Source: Candidatus Krumholzibacteriota bacterium (lineage in GTDB: Bacteria > Krumholzibacteriota > Krumholzibacteriia > Krumholzibacteriales > Krumholzibacteriaceae). Taken from it: a DNA stretch of 23,461 bases. This document shows positions 21,881-23,461 of this stretch, piece after piece. The translations under genes were made by a program, and so were the position numbers. Location: contig DAOVFR010000008.1 in NCBI GenBank assembly GCA_030672805.1, positions 1 through 23,461 on the forward strand, in the 5' to 3' direction. A model generated the notes under the pieces. It did no database searches, was not told where the DNA came from, and was given only the letters and a program-made list of their open reading frames with translations. Within the stretch, counting starts at the first letter, position 1. The number at the start of each line of letters is the position of its first letter.

Positions 21881-23028
21881 GCGATGTAGCCAACACAGAA
21901 GCGGTCTTCCTGCATTCCAGGAAGCTCAGCGGGTTCAGTTTCGGTCCCGAGCATCCCTTCAAGCCGGAGCGCGGCGAACGTGTCTACCGGATGTGCCGCG
22001 GGCGCAATCTGTTCCCGGACCCGCGGGTGCGGGTTGAAATGGTGGAGGAAGCGCTTGGCGGCATCATGGAGCGTTACCATTCACCCGCCTATATCGAACA
22101 GCTCAAGGCCGCGAATTCAGGTGATGCGGTGGAGCTCGAGATGCTGCATTACGGTATCGGCACGGCCGAGAATCCCGTTTTCGCGGGGGTATACGATTTT
22201 GCGGCGCTTTCGGCAACTGCCAGCCTGCGGGCCGCCCGGATCGTTGCGGAAGGCGCCGGGAGCGCGTTCAACCCGTGCGGCGGATTTCACCACGCCTATT
22301 CCGACCGGGCGTCCGGGTTCTGCTACGTTAACGATATCGTGATTGCAATCAGTGAACTCCTCCGGGCGGGAAAGAGAGTGGCCTGCGTCGACATCGATGC
22401 ACATCACGGAGATGCCGTGCAGGCTGCTTATTACGATACGGATTCAGTGCTTACGATCTCATTGCACGAATCGGGCAAAACCCTTTTTCCCTGGAGCGGG
22501 TTTGAAAGAGAGACGGGCGACGGTGACGGAGAGGGATTCAACATCAACGTTCCCCTCGATGCCGGCACGGACGACGAGATTTTCCTCGCCCTTTTCAGGG
22601 GAATCGCCATGGAAGCGCTGAACGTTTTCGAACCGGAGATAATCATCGGCCAGTTCGGAACGGACATGTTGGCGACCGATCCCCTGACGCACCTGCGGCT
22701 TACCAACAATGGTTATATCGAAGCGATCGAGATGCTTCATCGGCGATTCCCGAGGATCGTAGCGCTCGGCGGCGGGGGATACAATCTGTCCGATGTCGAG
22801 CGGTGCTGGACGCTGCTCTGGGTCGAGCTGGCGGGGCTCACGCTGGAAGAGGGATACGGCGGAGCGCTCGGCGGCGTTTTTCTCGGTGACGCTTCGATCG
22901 AGGGAGCCGATCTGCGCGATATGCGCCACTATACGACGGGGCCCGTCAAGGACCGGCTGAGGGAGCATGCTGATTCGCTTATCTCGCATTTCGAGCGCGA
23001 GATTCGCCCCAGGCTTCGGGGCGGCTGA
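21877..23028 (+). CDS. Class-I histone-deacetylase-family protein (AcuC-like)
   Basis: This 383-residue zinc enzyme removes acetyl groups from lysines or other amides. The active site is complete: the His138-His139 pair in FHHAYSD, zinc ligands Asp174 and His176 (DIDAHHGD) and Asp263 (FGTDMLATDP), and the transition-state Tyr302 in GGGGYN. Length and motif order match bacterial AcuC proteins, which reverse acetylation of acetyl-CoA synthetase, and related polyamine deacetylases. Its ATG overlaps the stop of the CoA-transferase/GNAT gene (ATGA), so translation is coupled and the GNAT and deacetylase probably work as an opposed pair on the same targets, as AcuA and AcuC do in Bacillus. There is no acetyl-CoA synthetase gene in the window, so the substrate remains inferred. 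Confidence 0.94.
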   Translation: MSDVANTEAVFLHSRKLSGFSFGPEHPFKPERGERVYRMCRGRNLFPDPRVRVEMVEEALGGIMERYHSPAYIEQLKAANSGDAVELEMLHYGIGTAENPVFAGVYDFAALSATASLRAARIVAEGAGSAFNPCGGFHHAYSDRASGFCYVNDIVIAISELLRAGKRVACVDIDAHHGDAVQAAYYDTDSVLTISLHESGKTLFPWSGFERETGDGDGEGFNINVPLDAGTDDEIFLALFRGIAMEALNVFEPEIIIGQFGTDMLATDPLTHLRLTNNGYIEAIEMLHRRFPRIVALGGGGYNLSDVERCWTLLWVELAGLTLEEGYGGALGGVFLGDASIEGADLRDMRHYTTGPVKDRLREHADSLISHFEREIRPRLRGG

Positions 23029-23157
23029 GGCCTGGCGGGAATCCGCTGTCCCGATGTTTATTCTGTTTGAATGCGGCCTGTGCTTGCTATATGTTATCGC
23101 AGGTCGCCGGGGCGATACATGGGAATGGTACGGAACCATGCCGGGGGATGAGCCGCA

Positions 23158-23461
23158 TTGCTTAATATCGAACTTGTAGTGATCAAGGCCGAAATGAACG
23201 CCCTCCTCGATGCAATCCGGGAGGCGAATGGTGAAAGGGGGGTTGAACGGTATGTTGCCGAGGCCGTCGAGGCGGTTCATTGCGGCAAGGTCGAAACAGA
23301 GATTGAGCTGCTGGAGCTCCTCCGCACGGTCGTGCGGCGATCGCGCCCTCCGCTTCTCTCGACGAAATGGGAAGAGGCGTGGGGCAACCTCTTCTACCAC
23401 CTGATTCAGATGATCCTTTCTGCCGGAACAGGATCCCGAACGGTCATAGCACACCTGCTCC
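23158..23461 (+). CDS. Start of an unidentified gene, cut by the window edge
   Basis: An open frame runs to the end of the window for at least 101 codons with no stop and GC-rich third positions like the neighbouring genes, so it is probably real. The visible product is helical and rich in Glu, Arg and Leu, and has no signal peptide, TM helix or motif I recognise. An in-frame stop at 23149-23151 limits the start to TTG 23158 (GGGGG about nine bases upstream), GTG 23179 or ATG 23194 (AAGG six bases upstream). It begins 129 bases after the deacetylase gene on the same strand and could belong to that operon. Function unknown. Confidence 0.6.
   Translation, partial: MLNIELVVIKAEMNALLDAIREANGERGVERYVAEAVEAVHCGKVETEIELLELLRTVVRRSRPPLLSTKWEEAWGNLFYHLIQMILSAGTGSRTVIAHLL

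Noticed and set aside
22459..23454. 331-codon minus-strand ORF
   Set aside because: It is antisense to the deacetylase gene and to the partial gene at the right edge, both of which have better coding character.
1..23461. tRNA, rRNA, riboswitch or mobile element
   Set aside because: No cloverleaf, conserved rRNA segment, known riboswitch core, transposase or terminal inverted repeats were recognised in any intergenic stretch by eye.

Overview
The window is an ordinary-density bacterial chromosome segment of roughly 57-60 % GC, estimated by eye. It holds 18 complete genes, one gene cut by the right edge and one doubtful small ORF. There are no tRNA or rRNA genes, insertion sequences, phage genes or CRISPR repeats that I can see. 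Signal peptides on a cyclophilin, an S9 peptidase and a CHAT protein, two Wzz-type co-polymerases and an O-antigen-ligase-type protein point to a Gram-negative cell envelope. The mix of ABC-2 exporter, ECF sigma/zinc-finger anti-sigma, TPR-CHAT protein and class-I deacetylase would suit an uncultured lineage such as the FCB superphylum or a deltaproteobacteria-like group. That placement is inference; no marker gene is present.

Left part (1-5800): a STAS-domain antagonist and a GAF histidine kinase form a short operon. Next come a Wzz-like chain-length protein and an O-antigen ligase/polymerase on the plus strand. A second, paralogous Wzz-like protein on the minus strand overlaps the tail of the ligase gene by 51 bases. 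These look like surface-polysaccharide genes, with signalling genes beside them. The 345-base gap that follows holds a cluster of inverted repeats and a strong terminator for the next gene.

Middle (5801-13530): a periplasmic cyclophilin (minus) and a PhzF-family protein (plus) are divergent, followed by a secreted S9 peptidase (minus). Divergent from the peptidase is a three-gene ABC-2 exporter: an ATPase and two different permeases.

Right-centre (13495-18760, minus strand): this is the most interesting locus. An ECF-like sigma factor with an extra sigma4-like segment is followed by a membrane anti-sigma factor with a zinc-finger (ZAS) N-terminus and a TPR C-terminus. The third gene is a 942-residue signal-peptide/TPR/CHAT protein with an intact His/Cys protease dyad. 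The arrangement suggests that a caspase-like protease, working through TPR contacts, controls release of the sigma factor. It resembles in logic the TPR-CHAT/Csx30/sigma pathway of type III-E CRISPR, but no CRISPR components are visible. The sigma gene looks leaderless and the CHAT gene appears to have its own promoter. An AT-richer stretch with a possible 61-residue ORF lies between the CHAT gene and the terminators.

Right end (18827-23461): a radical SAM protein (minus) is divergent from an operon in which a CoA-transferase/GNAT fusion is translationally coupled (ATGA overlap) to an AcuC-like class-I deacetylase. This couples CoA-thioester metabolism, lysine acetylation and deacetylation in one transcript. 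A final plus-strand gene of unknown function runs off the edge.
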